Positions 8,434-17,513 are shown, counted from the stretch's first letter. The stretch is DNA of 64,000 nucleotides from CAZYTM01 sp964649725 (GCA_964649725.1 CAZYTM010000007.1:124001-188000), one strand, 5' to 3'. Numbers and translations are program-made. Notes: a model not told the origin generated them from the letters alone.

Positions 8434-8802
8434 TTGGCACGAATCGCTGGCATAGACCTACCACGAAACAAGAGGGTCGAGATTGCATTGACCTATATTT
8501 ATGGCATCGGAAGAACAACGGCTCAGCAGATTCTTGTTGACGCTGGTATCAACATTAATACGCGGACCGATAACCTGACGGAAACAGAAATCGCCCGTAT
8601 TAGGGAGTTTATCGACAAAAACCTGAAGGTAGAAGGTGATTTGCGTCGAGATATTTCCATGAATATCAAGCGACTTATGGATCTTGGCTGTTATCGTGGG
8701 TTGCGTCATCGCAAGGGTTTGCCGGTCAATGGTCAACGTACCAAGACAAACGCCCGAACAAGAAAAGGTCCCGCACGTACTGTTGCTGGTAAGAAGAAAT
8801 AG
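8434..8802 (+). CDS. rpsM: 30S ribosomal protein S13
   Basis: 122 residues from a TTG start preceded by GAGGAGGGCGGG. It begins MARIAGIDLPRNKRVEIALTYIYGIG and ends in the basic tail GQRTKTNARTRKGPARTVAGKKK. S13 lies in the head of 30S and contacts P-site tRNA and L5. It is the first gene of the alpha-operon block. Confidence 0.98.
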   Translation: MARIAGIDLPRNKRVEIALTYIYGIGRTTAQQILVDAGININTRTDNLTETEIARIREFIDKNLKVEGDLRRDISMNIKRLMDLGCYRGLRHRKGLPVNGQRTKTNARTRKGPARTVAGKKK

Positions 8803-8824
8803 TATCTGAGCGTCTGGAGGAATA

Positions 8825-9220
8825 ATGGCTAGTCCGGCTAAAAAGGTCGTCAAAAAAAAGAAGGAACGGAAAAATATTCCCACTGGGGTGGCACACATCC
8901 AGGCTACCTTCAACAACACCATGATCACCATTACTGATCCTGCTGGTAATGTGGTTGCATGGTCGACTTCTGGTTGTAAGGGGTTCAAGGGATCACGAAA
9001 AAGCACTCCGTTTGCGGCTCAGATTGCTGCTGAAGACTGTGCGAAAAAAGCTCAGGAACATGGCATGAGATCTGTTGAAGTATATGTCAAGGGGCCAGGT
9101 TCCGGTCGTGAATCTGCTTTGCGTGCGCTTCAGGCTGCTGGATTTAACATCAGCTTTATCCGCGACGTTACCCCTATTCCGCATAACGGCTGTCGTCCAC
9201 CAAAACGGCGACGGGTCTAA
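8825..9220 (+). CDS. rpsK: 30S ribosomal protein S11
   Basis: 131 residues with a lysine-rich N-terminus and the conserved GVAHIQATFNNTMITITD and VTPIPHNGCRPPKRRRV segments. S11 forms part of the platform that contacts mRNA in the E site. CTGGAGG precedes the ATG at normal distance. Confidence 0.98.
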   Translation: MASPAKKVVKKKKERKNIPTGVAHIQATFNNTMITITDPAGNVVAWSTSGCKGFKGSRKSTPFAAQIAAEDCAKKAQEHGMRSVEVYVKGPGSGRESALRALQAAGFNISFIRDVTPIPHNGCRPPKRRRV

Positions 9221-9255
9221 TACTTTTAATGGCACCATAGGTAAGGAGGTTTTCA

Positions 9256-9882
9256 TTGGCTAGATATACGGGTCCTTCCTGCAGGTTGTGCAGAAGGGAA
9301 AACATGGAGCTGTTTCTCAAAGGGGAGCGCTGCTACACCGACAAATGTGCCATCAAGAGGAGAAACTATCCGCCAGGCCAACATGGCCAGGGGCGGTCCA
9401 AGGTCTCCAATTACGGTGTTCAGTTGCGTGAAAAGCAGAAGGTACGGCGAATCTATGGGATATTGGAAAAACAGTTCCGTTCTTATTTTGAAAAAGCTGA
9501 CCGCATGAAAGGGGTCACCGGCGAGAATCTACTTTCACTCCTGGAGCGTCGCCTTGACAACCTTGTCTACCGGCTAGGCTATGCATCTTCTAGAATTGAG
9601 GCCCGCCAGTTGGTTCGGCACGGCCATTTTATTCTGAATGGTCGTAAGGTGAACATCCCGTCTATTCTGGTAAAGACTGGCGATGTACTTGAATTGCGGG
9701 AAAAAAGCCGTAAGATCGCCTCGATCAACGAATCCCTTGATGGGGTGGTTCGCCGGGGTATACCGCAATGGCTGGAACTGGACAAGGATACATTCCGCGG
9801 CGTAGTTAAGACGTTACCGGTTCGGGAAGATATCTCCATGCCGATTCAGGAACAGCTGATCGTCGAGCTTTACTCCAAGTAA
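9256..9882 (+). CDS. rpsD: 30S ribosomal protein S4, zinc-binding form
   Basis: 208 residues from a TTG start preceded by TAAGGAGG. It carries four N-terminal cysteines (C9, C12, C26, C31), the zinc form of S4, then the S4 RNA-binding domain (RLDNLVYRLGYASSRIEARQLVRHGHFILNGRKVNIPS). S4 nucleates 16S 5'-domain assembly, influences decoding accuracy, and in E. coli represses the alpha operon. Confidence 0.98.
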   Translation: MARYTGPSCRLCRRENMELFLKGERCYTDKCAIKRRNYPPGQHGQGRSKVSNYGVQLREKQKVRRIYGILEKQFRSYFEKADRMKGVTGENLLSLLERRLDNLVYRLGYASSRIEARQLVRHGHFILNGRKVNIPSILVKTGDVLELREKSRKIASINESLDGVVRRGIPQWLELDKDTFRGVVKTLPVREDISMPIQEQLIVELYSK

Positions 9883-9915
9883 ACCGTAACGTTACCCCTT
9901 AGAGGGAGGACATAC

Positions 9916-10938
9916 ATGTACAAAAATTGGCGCGACCTGATCAGACCGAAAAAAATTCAGGTTGAAGCGGAATCTTTCACCAATACTTACGGCAGATTTT
10001 ACGCTGAACCATTTGAGCGTGGTTTTGGCACAACTTTAGGGAATTCACTGCGGCGGGTTCTGCTCTCCTCTTTGCAAGGTGCTGCTATTACCTCAGTCAA
10101 GATCAAAGGGGTGTTACACGAGTTCTCTGCCATTCCTGGGGTAACCGAGGATGTCACGGACATCATTCTCAACTTGAAGGGTGTTCGCTTTAAAATGCAC
10201 GGGACAGAAGCCCGAACCATTAGGGTCGTGCACAAAGGTGAAGGAATTGTCAAGGCTGGCAATATTGTAACGGACCAAAACATTGAAGTGCTTAATCCAG
10301 ACCATCATATTGCCACATGCTCCAAGGATGCCAAGTTGGAGATGGAAATGGTTGTCAAGATGGGTAAGGGTTATGTGCCGGCTGACCGGAACCGCGACGA
10401 AAAAGCGTCGGTTGGCACTATCCCGATCGATTCCATTTTTACTCCGATTATCAAGGTCAACTTCACGGTAACTAATGCTCGGGTTGGGCAGATTACAGAC
10501 TATGATAAGCTCAATCTGGAAATTTGGACAGATGGCAGTGTCAAGCCAGACGATGCTTTGGCCTATGCAGCCAAGATTCTCAAGGAGCAACTTACCATAT
10601 TTATCAATTTCGATGAGGAGATTGAACCAACCGAAGAGATTGAACCAACCGAAGAGAGCGAAAAACTTAACGAGAATCTATACCGTTCAGTGGATGAGTT
10701 GGAGTTGTCGGTTCGCTCTGCTAATTGTCTTAAGAATGCAGGCATAAAGCTGATCGGTGAATTGGTTTCACGGAGTGAAGCGGAGATGCTTAAAACGCAG
10801 AATTTCGGCCGCAAATCGCTCAATGAGATTAAAGATATCCTCGCCGAAATGGGTTTGACTTTAGGGATGAAGATTGATGGATTCCCTGACCCTGAGGTCC
10901 TGCGCCGCTTACGTGGCGACCGTAAGGAAGAGGAATAA
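9916..10938 (+). CDS. rpoA: RNA polymerase alpha subunit
   Basis: 340 residues, slightly longer than the ~329 of E. coli. The N-terminal dimerisation domain (FGTTLGNSLRRVLLSSLQGAA) assembles beta and beta'. The C-terminal domain (SVDELELSVRSANCLKNAGI ... EIKDILAEMGLTLGM) binds UP elements and activators. The linker between them contains an exact tandem duplication of six codons, giving IEPTEE twice (10621-10656), which accounts for part of the extra length. Confidence 0.98.
   Translation: MYKNWRDLIRPKKIQVEAESFTNTYGRFYAEPFERGFGTTLGNSLRRVLLSSLQGAAITSVKIKGVLHEFSAIPGVTEDVTDIILNLKGVRFKMHGTEARTIRVVHKGEGIVKAGNIVTDQNIEVLNPDHHIATCSKDAKLEMEMVVKMGKGYVPADRNRDEKASVGTIPIDSIFTPIIKVNFTVTNARVGQITDYDKLNLEIWTDGSVKPDDALAYAAKILKEQLTIFINFDEEIEPTEEIEPTEESEKLNENLYRSVDELELSVRSANCLKNAGIKLIGELVSRSEAEMLKTQNFGRKSLNEIKDILAEMGLTLGMKIDGFPDPEVLRRLRGDRKEEE
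10621..10656 (+). repeat. Perfect 18-bp tandem duplication in the rpoA linker
   Basis: The 18-mer ATTGAACCAACCGAAGAG occurs twice with no gap and no mismatch (10621-10638 and 10639-10656). It is in frame and adds Ile-Glu-Pro-Thr-Glu-Glu to the flexible linker between the two domains of alpha. Perfect identity suggests a recent slippage event. Confidence 0.97.
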
Positions 10939-10983
10939 CAGCACGACACCGCACGACGTGCCGATAGAAAGGAACCAGGAGTC

Positions 10984-11547
10984 ATGCGTCACAGTAAAGA
11001 CGGCAGAAGATTAGGAAGGACCTCCAGCCACAGGATAGCCATGTTTCGCAACATGGTCACCTCCTTCCTGAGCCATGAAAGAATAACAACCACAGATGCC
11101 AAGGCCAAGGAACTCCGTTCCATCGCCGAGAAGATGATAACACTTGGCAAGCGTGGCGATCTCCATGCCATGCGTCAGGCTGCTGCTTATATCCGCGACA
11201 AGAAAGTGGTGACCAAGCTCTTCACTACCATTGCTCCCCGCTACAAGGAGCGGAATGGCGGTTACACCCGGATCGTCAAGCTCGGCATCCGTCCTGGTGA
11301 TAATGCTCCGGTTTCCATAATCGAACTGGTCGAAGAGCAGGTAGAGGCAAAACCGATTAAAAAGGTGCCGGCCAAGAAGGCATCAACGAAAAAGACACCA
11401 GTCGAGAAAACTGCCACAAAAGAGGCTGCAGTCACAACCGAGGAACCACGCGGTGACAGTCTGGAAGCTTCGGCGGTAGATGAAGAAGTGGCTCCGGTAA
11501 AGACCAAGGTCAAGGATGGCGAGGAGTGCGAGGCCAAGGCCGATTAG
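10984..11547 (+). CDS. rplQ: 50S ribosomal protein L17 with extended C-terminus
   Basis: 187 residues. The first ~119 are ordinary L17 (MRHSKDGRRLGRTSSHRIAMFRNMV to GDNAPVSIIELVEEQ), which binds near the exit tunnel. The remaining ~68 are low-complexity and charged: Lys/Ala/Thr-rich first, then Glu/Asp-rich. They are likely disordered. It is the last gene of the alpha operon and is followed directly by a terminator. Confidence 0.96.
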   Translation: MRHSKDGRRLGRTSSHRIAMFRNMVTSFLSHERITTTDAKAKELRSIAEKMITLGKRGDLHAMRQAAAYIRDKKVVTKLFTTIAPRYKERNGGYTRIVKLGIRPGDNAPVSIIELVEEQVEAKPIKKVPAKKASTKKTPVEKTATKEAAVTTEEPRGDSLEASAVDEEVAPVKTKVKDGEECEAKAD

Positions 11548-11570
11548 TCGGTTGCTGTAATATTGCATTG

Positions 11571-11598
11571 AAAAGGCAAGGGTAACCTTGCCTTTTTT
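11571..11598 (+). terminator. Terminator of the ribosomal operon
   Basis: An 11-bp perfect stem AAAAGGCAAGG / CCTTGCCTTTT with a GTAA loop runs into a T tract. It lies 24 bases after rplQ and also separates it from the convergent sfsA. Confidence 0.9.
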
Positions 11599-11614
11599 AG
11601 TTTCTGTCAGCGGC

Positions 11615-12310
11615 TCAGATGTTTACCGGCAGACGCCTGCCGAGTGTTATCTCGCTGGGCTTCACAATTGCCTGGTAGGCGAGCGCTTCGACCCCGCAGG
11701 CCACTGCCTGACGCAGCAGTCGACCGTATTCAGGGTCAATTTCGTCAGCTGCTGTTACAGAACCCGCATCGCTGCGCTGGACAACAAAGAAGATCACTCC
11801 GCGGTCACCTCTCTTAACCACCTCCATCAGTTCCCGCAGATGCTTCTGCCCTCTGGTTGTGACTGCATCAGGGAAGAGTGCCCGACCGTTTTCCACCATG
11901 GTCACGTTCTTCACCTCAACATAACAGCAGGACTCTCCCCTCTGCAGAAGCAGGTCGATGCGGCTGTTGCTGCCGTAGGCGACTTCGGCTCTGAGTTGAG
12001 GGAAGCCCTGCAACTCCTCGATCATCCCTTCCTTGATCCACTCCCGGACCAGCAGGTTAGGCCGGCCAGTATTTATACCGACCCAAATGCCGCCGATGTT
12101 CACCATTTCCCAGGTATAGGGGTACTTTCTGCTGAGGTTATCGCTGCGGGAGAGCAGCACTCTGCTGCCTGGTATATTGCAGCCCAGCATACTCCCTGAA
12201 TTAGGGCAGTGAGTAGTGACCATCGTACCATTGTCCAGCAATACGTCAGCCAGAAATCGCTGATAGCGACGGATCAAAATGCCTGGATAGAGAGGCTCAG
12301 GCAGTTTCAT
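11615..12310 (-). CDS. sfsA: Sugar fermentation stimulation protein A (SfsA)
   Basis: 231 residues from the ATG at 12310 (MKLPEPLYPGILIRRYQRFLADV). Codons further upstream are open but overlap mutM and do not resemble SfsA. The family signatures VTTHCPNSGSMLG, RIDLLLQRG, YVEVKNVTMVENGRALFPDAVT and TRGQKHLRELM are present. The family has a nuclease-like fold (E-x-K) and reported DNA-binding activity, but its cellular role is unclear. Its start overlaps the mutM stop by four bases (ATGA). Confidence 0.95.
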   Translation of the reverse strand: MKLPEPLYPGILIRRYQRFLADVLLDNGTMVTTHCPNSGSMLGCNIPGSRVLLSRSDNLSRKYPYTWEMVNIGGIWVGINTGRPNLLVREWIKEGMIEELQGFPQLRAEVAYGSNSRIDLLLQRGESCCYVEVKNVTMVENGRALFPDAVTTRGQKHLRELMEVVKRGDRGVIFFVVQRSDAGSVTAADEIDPEYGRLLRQAVACGVEALAYQAIVKPSEITLGRRLPVNI

Positions 12311-13122
12311 TGTTGGCAGTTCCTGCAGCGATATGTCGAACGCCCCCCCAATCTGGTTAAGTTGATAATTGTACCGCAATGGAGACATGGTTTACCGGAC
12401 CGCCCATATACAGCCAACCTGGTCTGGAAATAGCCAGGCTTGCCGGCACTGTCGATAAAATCATGTAGCGATGTCCCCCCCATGGCAATGGCCTCCTTAA
12501 GGGTTTTCTGTATAGCTTTGACCAGTAGTCGACAGCGGTTGCGGGAGAGTTTCCCAACTGGGAGGTCAGGTCTGATGGCAGCGTGAAACAGTGCTTCATT
12601 GGCATAGATATTACCGATTCCTACCACATGGTGATTATTCATGAGGAACTGTTTGACCGTTAAACGTTTCTCTCTGCTCTGCTTAAATAGATAGTCTCCG
12701 GTAAATGATCTGCTCAGCGGTTCCGGTCCCAACTCTGCCAAAAGAGGGTGCAGGAGCGGGTCGTCAACAACCCAGAGAATTGCTCCAAAGCGGCGTGGGT
12801 CGTTAAAAACAAGACGGTAGCCTGATTCAAGCATAATCTCAAAATGGTCATGTTTGTTGGACTGCATGTTGGTACTGATTACACGGAGATGACCTGACAT
12901 GCCGAGATGTATGATTACTGAACCTTTAGAAGACCGCAGTAGTAAATATTTGCCGCGTCTATCCACAGCAGTAATGAAATAGCCTGTCAGCTGTTCTGGA
13001 AGGTCCGCAGGTATCGGCCAGCGGAGGTTTGGATTTCTTATCTGAACGCTTGTTATCCGCTCCCCTTCCAGATATGGCAAAATCCCGCGACGAACGGTCT
13101 CTACTTCGGGTAGTTCTGGCAT
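12307..13122 (-). CDS. mutM: Formamidopyrimidine-DNA glycosylase
   Basis: 271 residues. It excises oxidised purines such as 8-oxoguanine and nicks the abasic site. The catalytic N-terminus PELPEVE (Pro2, Glu3) is intact. The helix-two-turn-helix segment (VGIGNIYANEALF) and a C-terminal zinc finger of the Cx2C...Cx2C type (CLHC ... CRNC) are visible. It is the upstream gene of a two-gene operon with sfsA; an AAAGG box precedes the ATG. Confidence 0.97.
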   Translation of the reverse strand: MPELPEVETVRRGILPYLEGERITSVQIRNPNLRWPIPADLPEQLTGYFITAVDRRGKYLLLRSSKGSVIIHLGMSGHLRVISTNMQSNKHDHFEIMLESGYRLVFNDPRRFGAILWVVDDPLLHPLLAELGPEPLSRSFTGDYLFKQSREKRLTVKQFLMNNHHVVGIGNIYANEALFHAAIRPDLPVGKLSRNRCRLLVKAIQKTLKEAIAMGGTSLHDFIDSAGKPGYFQTRLAVYGRSGKPCLHCGTIINLTRLGGRSTYRCRNCQQ

Positions 13123-13324
13123 CGGAGCCTTTCCATTTTCAATTAGTTATATTGTTTGTGTGAAATTTTTATTTGCAATTTAAGCATTTTAAACTTTAAT
13201 CTTAGTCGATAGAAAAAGAGATATTAATTTATCAGTTACTTTTTAATCACTATAGTTCCAATTATATTAGAGTTTGTAATAATTGCATAATATAAATACA
13301 ATGATAAAAAGCTAATTAATTAAC

Positions 13325-13330
13325 TTGACA
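13325..13330 (+). promoter_or_regulatory. Possible -35 element for the lipoprotein gene
   Basis: A perfect TTGACA lies 60 bases before the lipoprotein start, in a very AT-rich gap (13123-13389). The -10 is poor (TACGTA at 17-bp spacing), so only the -35 is marked. Confidence 0.3.
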
Positions 13331-13389
13331 AAAGCAATGATATTTACTACGTAGCATATGGCTGTTTAATATAATTTATGGAGGGGATT

Positions 13390-13845
13390 ATGTTGAAAAG
13401 AATGTTGCTCGTGGTACTTATGCTGGTATTGTTCGGTTGCGGCGGTGGTGGTGGGGATGATACCGGTTCTTTAAGGGTCACAAATTCACAAGCGGTTACT
13501 ATATATCATCTTCATTTGTCTCCTACTACTTCGTCAACCTGGGGGCCGGATCAACTTGGAACCCGTACAATTGCATATGGTGAAAGTTTCACAGTTACTG
13601 GGATTCCCGCCGGTACGTATGACATGAAGCTCGATTTTTATGATGGTACATATATAACAAGGTATGGCATTACAATTTCAGCTGGGCAAACCCGGGCATA
13701 CACAATTACGGCTAAAGGTGTAGCAAAAACGCCAGTTGACAACGCTGCGGCAGTTATTGACAAAAACAGTCTGCCACAAGATGGTGACAATGCAAAAGGT
13801 GCAGCATTAGCCCAGAATCCTGATCTATTGGTCAGCGAAGAGTAA
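13390..13845 (+). CDS. Small lipoprotein of unknown function
   Basis: 151 residues from ATG 13390, chosen because TGGAGGGG lies just upstream; an in-frame ATG at 13378 is part of that box. It has a short signal peptide and lipobox LFGC (C17), followed by a run of five glycines. The next ~90 residues look like a beta-rich domain with alternating hydrophobics (TIYHLHLSPTTSSTWG ... GITISAGQTRAYTI). I do not recognise the family. A hairpin terminator follows it. Confidence 0.8.
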   Translation: MLKRMLLVVLMLVLFGCGGGGGDDTGSLRVTNSQAVTIYHLHLSPTTSSTWGPDQLGTRTIAYGESFTVTGIPAGTYDMKLDFYDGTYITRYGITISAGQTRAYTITAKGVAKTPVDNAAAVIDKNSLPQDGDNAKGAALAQNPDLLVSEE

Positions 13846-13869
13846 AATATATTTATAGATTATCAGTTG

Positions 13870-13910
13870 CAAGAAGAGAGGCATATCTGAACGATATGCC
13901 TCTCTTCTTG
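13870..13910. terminator. Bidirectional hairpin between convergent genes
   Basis: A 17-bp perfect stem (CAAGAAGAGAGGCATAT and its complement) with a seven-base loop. It lies between the lipoprotein gene (+) and the sensor kinase (-). The T/A-rich flanks of the stem suit termination in both directions, but no long T run follows. Confidence 0.75.
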
Positions 13911-14005
13911 GTTATAGCGCTATATTATCGTACAGTAAGATTTATCAGCTAGGCCAAGAACAATGGCAGCAGCGCGAATATCTTGCATTGTCTCTCAGTT
14001 TGAAA

Positions 14006-16765
14006 TTAGTATGAGTCCTCGTTAGATGGCGATTCTTGGGCAATCGGCAAGGAGATGAAAAAAGTACTGCCGGATCCAAGACTGCTCTCAACCCAGATAT
14101 TGCCATGGTGGAGATTGATGATCTCTTTGACAAGAGCAAGGCCCAAGCCAGTTCCTCCGACCCGGCGTCGATCTGAATTGTCCACCCGGTAGAACTTATC
14201 AAAGATCATCTCCTGCGCATCTGGAGCAATACCAATTCCTTCATCACTTACTTGAATAATTATGTTATCACCTTGCTGGGTTGCTTTTATAACTATCATC
14301 CCTCCATTGGGCGAAAACTTGAAGGCATTGGAAACAAGGTTGTTAAGCACCTGGAGCAGTTGCTCGCCGTCTCCCAGTATTGACGGAAGGTTGGTTGGGC
14401 AGTCGATTTCCAGGGTATGTTTTGCTGATGTATTGGCAAACAGGGAGACTATCTCCTCCAGCAATGGCGGGAGCGGTATTGGTGAAACGTCGAATGGGCC
14501 ATGAGAAGCCTTGAGGCGTTGCAGATCCAAAAAGTTGTTGATCAATTCTTCTAGTCGGCGCGTAGCATTATATATTGTTTGCAGATATTCTTTCTGCTCT
14601 TCATCCTTGGCCAGATTATCCAGCATGAAAGATGAATACCCCATTATGGTAGTAAGTGGGGTGCGCAACTCGTGACTGACGGCAGAAAGCATTTCATCCT
14701 TCAATCGCTCCATCTCCTTACGGGCGGATATGTTGCGGATTATACTCAACATTGCCGGTTGGCCCTCATAATCGATGATTCGGCTGTTAACTTCAACCGG
14801 GATTTTGAAATTATCGCGACGCAGATGTTCAGTCTCATAAATAACCTTATCGCCAGTCAAGGTTGCTTCGATCCGTTGCGCGACGAATGGTGCCTGTTCC
14901 GGAGTGTTGATCTGAGCCACAGTTTTGGCCAGAAGTTCATCATGCGTATAGTTTAGTCGATCACACATCTTTTTATTGACTTCCAGGATCCTCCCTTCAA
15001 GATCATGGATAATAATCGCATCACCGGCATTATTGAACAGCTCCCTGAATTTTGCTTCGGCCCGGCGGAGCGACTGTTCAGCCTTGCGCCGCTCATGCTG
15101 TTCAATAACGAGTGCGGCCAGGTTGGCAAGGGCACTGGCAAAAAAACGCTGTTCCGCACTCCATGCTATTGATGGGCCGATATGTTCAAGGCAGAGTACA
15201 CCGACAGGCTGACGGTAAAGATGGATCGGTACGTCAAGTCTAGAGGAGATGCCGAGCGACAACAGATGAACTGTGGCGAATTCCTTTAGTAAAGGGTGTT
15301 TTGCCGCATCATTGGCAGCAACAATTTCTTCGGCGGCTAGTGCTGAAAAATAAACCGGATAGTCTGTTGCATGAAGATCGAAGGAGCAGGAGTGTGAGTC
15401 GCTGGCCAGCTCATATAAATCTATGCAGCGAAGATAAGAGCGGTCCGAATTGAAAAGCCAGATGCTTGCACGTGCCACACCGAGTTGCCAGGCACCGACA
15501 TCGACCAGATAGCGGATAGCCTTGTCCATTTCCTCGCCAGTAAAGACGTCGCTTCTAATCAGCCCTGCCAGGGTAACTTGCTGCTCAAGGAGACGTTCAT
15601 GGTTGTTGCGGAGTATCTCTTCCGTCTGGCGGCGGCGTCTAATGGCGAGGAATAGTAGCAGTGAGGTTATGGTTATGGAAATGGTGAATATAGCTCCTAG
15701 CCACAGGATCGGTTTTTCGACAGCATAAAACGGTTCAGGACCATTGATAATTACACTGCCAAGAGGGAGTGAAGCTTTATTGATGCCGAATCTTTGCATT
15801 TGGTGATAATCAAACATGTAGGGGTTCGGGCTTTCTGTAACTATAGGGATTGAGGATGCTGGCTTGCCGTCCAGGATCTGACCGGCCAGGATAGCAGCAG
15901 TTTCCCCTTGGGATGTGCCGGAAACAAGTTTTCCTCCAACTATGCCAAGTCCAAGGAAGAAGTCCCAGAGGCTGTAGACCGGGACTGGAGCCTTACTGCC
16001 GATGGCAGAAAGAGATGCTACTTCATCGGGAAGAACTTGGCCGTTCTTGTCGATGAAATATATGCAGCGAAACATAATGCTAGCTGGAGGGAGGTTTCGC
16101 TCAAGTTCTGTCAACTGTGCCAGGGAGTAATTATCCAGAAAGATGAATGAAACACGGTCAGCAAAATGAGTGATCGCCTCATTGATCTTCTTTCTCAGGC
16201 CGATTCCACTTTCGCTCATATCATTGACTATATAAACCTGCTTTGTATTCGGGTGAAGTGCAAGAGCAGTGGATAGGGTATCAGCTACGTCAACTTCTTC
16301 CAGGATACCGGTCACATTGGTTCTGCCGGCAATAAGTGCCGGATCAAAATTATTGACTCCGCAAAAAACCAGCGGCACATTCGGGAAAAGTTCCGGGCCA
16401 AATTCCAATGCGAAACGAAAAGCGGCATCATCCGCCGTTGCAATGAGGGCGAATTTCTGTTTGCTGAACTTGTGACGGTAAGATGTGAGAAGATTCTGAA
16501 TATGTTGCTGGTCGGATACCCGCTTGGTATCCATATATTCTACTTGGAACTCCAAATCTGGATGAGATTTTCGTAACGTCTTGATGAATCCATTGGATAT
16601 GTCATCAACCCAGCGCATTCCGGTATGGTATGAGTGGAGCAGGAGGATATGACGGCGTTGCTCGAGATGTACGTTTGCTTCTGCCGGCAAAGATGTTAAA
16701 GGCAGGAAATAGAATAATAGCGTGAGGAGAATCATGTAGCTGCGACTTGACAAGCTCATAGGCAA
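14006..16765 (-). CDS. Hybrid-input sensor histidine kinase (ABC-substrate-binding-like, GAF, PAS)
   Basis: 919 residues. In order: signal peptide 1-30; periplasmic binding-protein-like domain ~38-345 of the ABC_sub_bind type (HILLLHSYHTGMRWVDDISNG, PNVPLVFCGVNNFD); membrane helix ~353-376; GAF ~400-555; PAS ~572-682; HisKA with phospho-acceptor H698 (SAVSHELRTPLT); HATPase with GGTGLGLALVKEI. It likely senses a small periplasmic ligand and phosphorylates a regulator not encoded next to it. MSLSSR at the third codon is an alternative start. It is monocistronic. Confidence 0.92.
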   Translation of the reverse strand: MPMSLSSRSYMILLTLLFYFLPLTSLPAEANVHLEQRRHILLLHSYHTGMRWVDDISNGFIKTLRKSHPDLEFQVEYMDTKRVSDQQHIQNLLTSYRHKFSKQKFALIATADDAAFRFALEFGPELFPNVPLVFCGVNNFDPALIAGRTNVTGILEEVDVADTLSTALALHPNTKQVYIVNDMSESGIGLRKKINEAITHFADRVSFIFLDNYSLAQLTELERNLPPASIMFRCIYFIDKNGQVLPDEVASLSAIGSKAPVPVYSLWDFFLGLGIVGGKLVSGTSQGETAAILAGQILDGKPASSIPIVTESPNPYMFDYHQMQRFGINKASLPLGSVIINGPEPFYAVEKPILWLGAIFTISITITSLLLFLAIRRRRQTEEILRNNHERLLEQQVTLAGLIRSDVFTGEEMDKAIRYLVDVGAWQLGVARASIWLFNSDRSYLRCIDLYELASDSHSCSFDLHATDYPVYFSALAAEEIVAANDAAKHPLLKEFATVHLLSLGISSRLDVPIHLYRQPVGVLCLEHIGPSIAWSAEQRFFASALANLAALVIEQHERRKAEQSLRRAEAKFRELFNNAGDAIIIHDLEGRILEVNKKMCDRLNYTHDELLAKTVAQINTPEQAPFVAQRIEATLTGDKVIYETEHLRRDNFKIPVEVNSRIIDYEGQPAMLSIIRNISARKEMERLKDEMLSAVSHELRTPLTTIMGYSSFMLDNLAKDEEQKEYLQTIYNATRRLEELINNFLDLQRLKASHGPFDVSPIPLPPLLEEIVSLFANTSAKHTLEIDCPTNLPSILGDGEQLLQVLNNLVSNAFKFSPNGGMIVIKATQQGDNIIIQVSDEGIGIAPDAQEMIFDKFYRVDNSDRRRVGGTGLGLALVKEIINLHHGNIWVESSLGSGSTFFISLPIAQESPSNEDSY

Positions 16766-16848
16766 TTCACATTTGACGCTCGGTTGTTATTGTGGACGCC
16801 GTTACGAGGGCATATTAACCACTTTTTATCTTGATGTAAATCAGTATA

Positions 16849-16865
16849 TACATCGAAGCGATGTA
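16849..16865. repeat. Inverted repeat in the kinase-greB intergenic region
   Basis: TACATCG-AAG-CGATGTA is a perfect 7-bp inverted repeat 84 bases upstream of the sensor kinase start. It could be an operator or a short hairpin. Nothing else identifies its binding protein. Confidence 0.45.
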
Positions 16866-16959
16866 GTACTATATTAAATTATCGTTTAAAGCTGCTAGTA
16901 TAGTTGGATAGACTGTCTAACCTGCAGAAATCATATTATTTTTATTGAAGAGGTGCCAT

Positions 16960-17436
16960 TTGACAAATCTTATTTCGGCGGCCGGGTTTAAGAGGTTGCA
17001 GGAAGAATATGACCTGCTCTGGCGAGTTGAGCGCCCCAAGGTTGTTCAGGGGGTTGCAGATGCTGCTGCAGAAGGTGATCGGTCAGAGAATGCCGAATAT
17101 ATTTATGGTAAGAAGAGGTTACGGGAGATTGACCGGAGGCTCAAATATCTTGGTGAACGGCTCAAATCCCTCAGGGTCGCAGCTGTACCGGTAAATCCTG
17201 TTATGGTCTGTTTCGGCTGTTGGGTTTCCTTTGCCGATGAAGAGGGGGCTGAACGCTGTTACCAACTGGTAGGCCCGGATGAATTCGATGTCGCAGCTGG
17301 ACGGATCAGTATCGATTCACCTGTTGGGCAAGGGTTGCTGCACCGGAAGGTCGATGATGAGGTAATGATCAGACGTCCGTCCGGAGACCTGCACGTAGTT
17401 ATAACAGCCATCAGTTCGACTAGGCCGGATATTTGA
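16960..17436 (+). CDS. greB: Transcription elongation factor GreB-like
   Basis: 158 residues from TTG 16960 (MTNLISAAGFKRLQEEYDLLWRVERPKV), chosen for the GAAGAGGTG box at normal distance; an upstream TTG at 16945 overlaps that box. The LWRVERPKVV...AAAEGDRSENAEYIYGKKRLREIDRR coiled coil with its acidic tip (GDRSENAEY) is GreB-like. It stimulates transcript cleavage in backtracked RNA polymerase. The C-terminal FKBP-like domain carries DSPVGQGLLHRKVDDEV. Confidence 0.92.
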   Translation: MTNLISAAGFKRLQEEYDLLWRVERPKVVQGVADAAAEGDRSENAEYIYGKKRLREIDRRLKYLGERLKSLRVAAVPVNPVMVCFGCWVSFADEEGAERCYQLVGPDEFDVAAGRISIDSPVGQGLLHRKVDDEVMIRRPSGDLHVVITAISSTRPDI

Positions 17437-17484
17437 GCTGTCGGTTAAGGTAGAGAAATCATTCCTACCTGGCGGCAATAACAC

Positions 17485-17513
17485 TTGACAGTATGCTGGA
17501 GAAACTGTACCCT
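17485..17513 (+). promoter_or_regulatory. Candidate sigma-70 promoter for glyQS
   Basis: TTGACA (17485-17490), a 17-bp spacer and TACCCT (17508-17513). The -35 is perfect and the -10 weak. It would give a leader of about 90 bases before glyQ. Confidence 0.4.

Noticed and set aside
11588..12199. 203-codon plus-strand frame through sfsA
   Set aside because: Antisense to a well-conserved gene; its codons reflect the sfsA codon pattern and it shows no family similarity.
13945..14202. 85-codon minus-strand frame overlapping the end of the sensor kinase
   Set aside because: It overlaps the HATPase domain in another frame and has no plausible start signal.
16909..16919. TAGACTGTCTA near-palindrome upstream of greB
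   Set aside because: Short, odd-centred and likely by chance; no second copy or placement that supports an operator.
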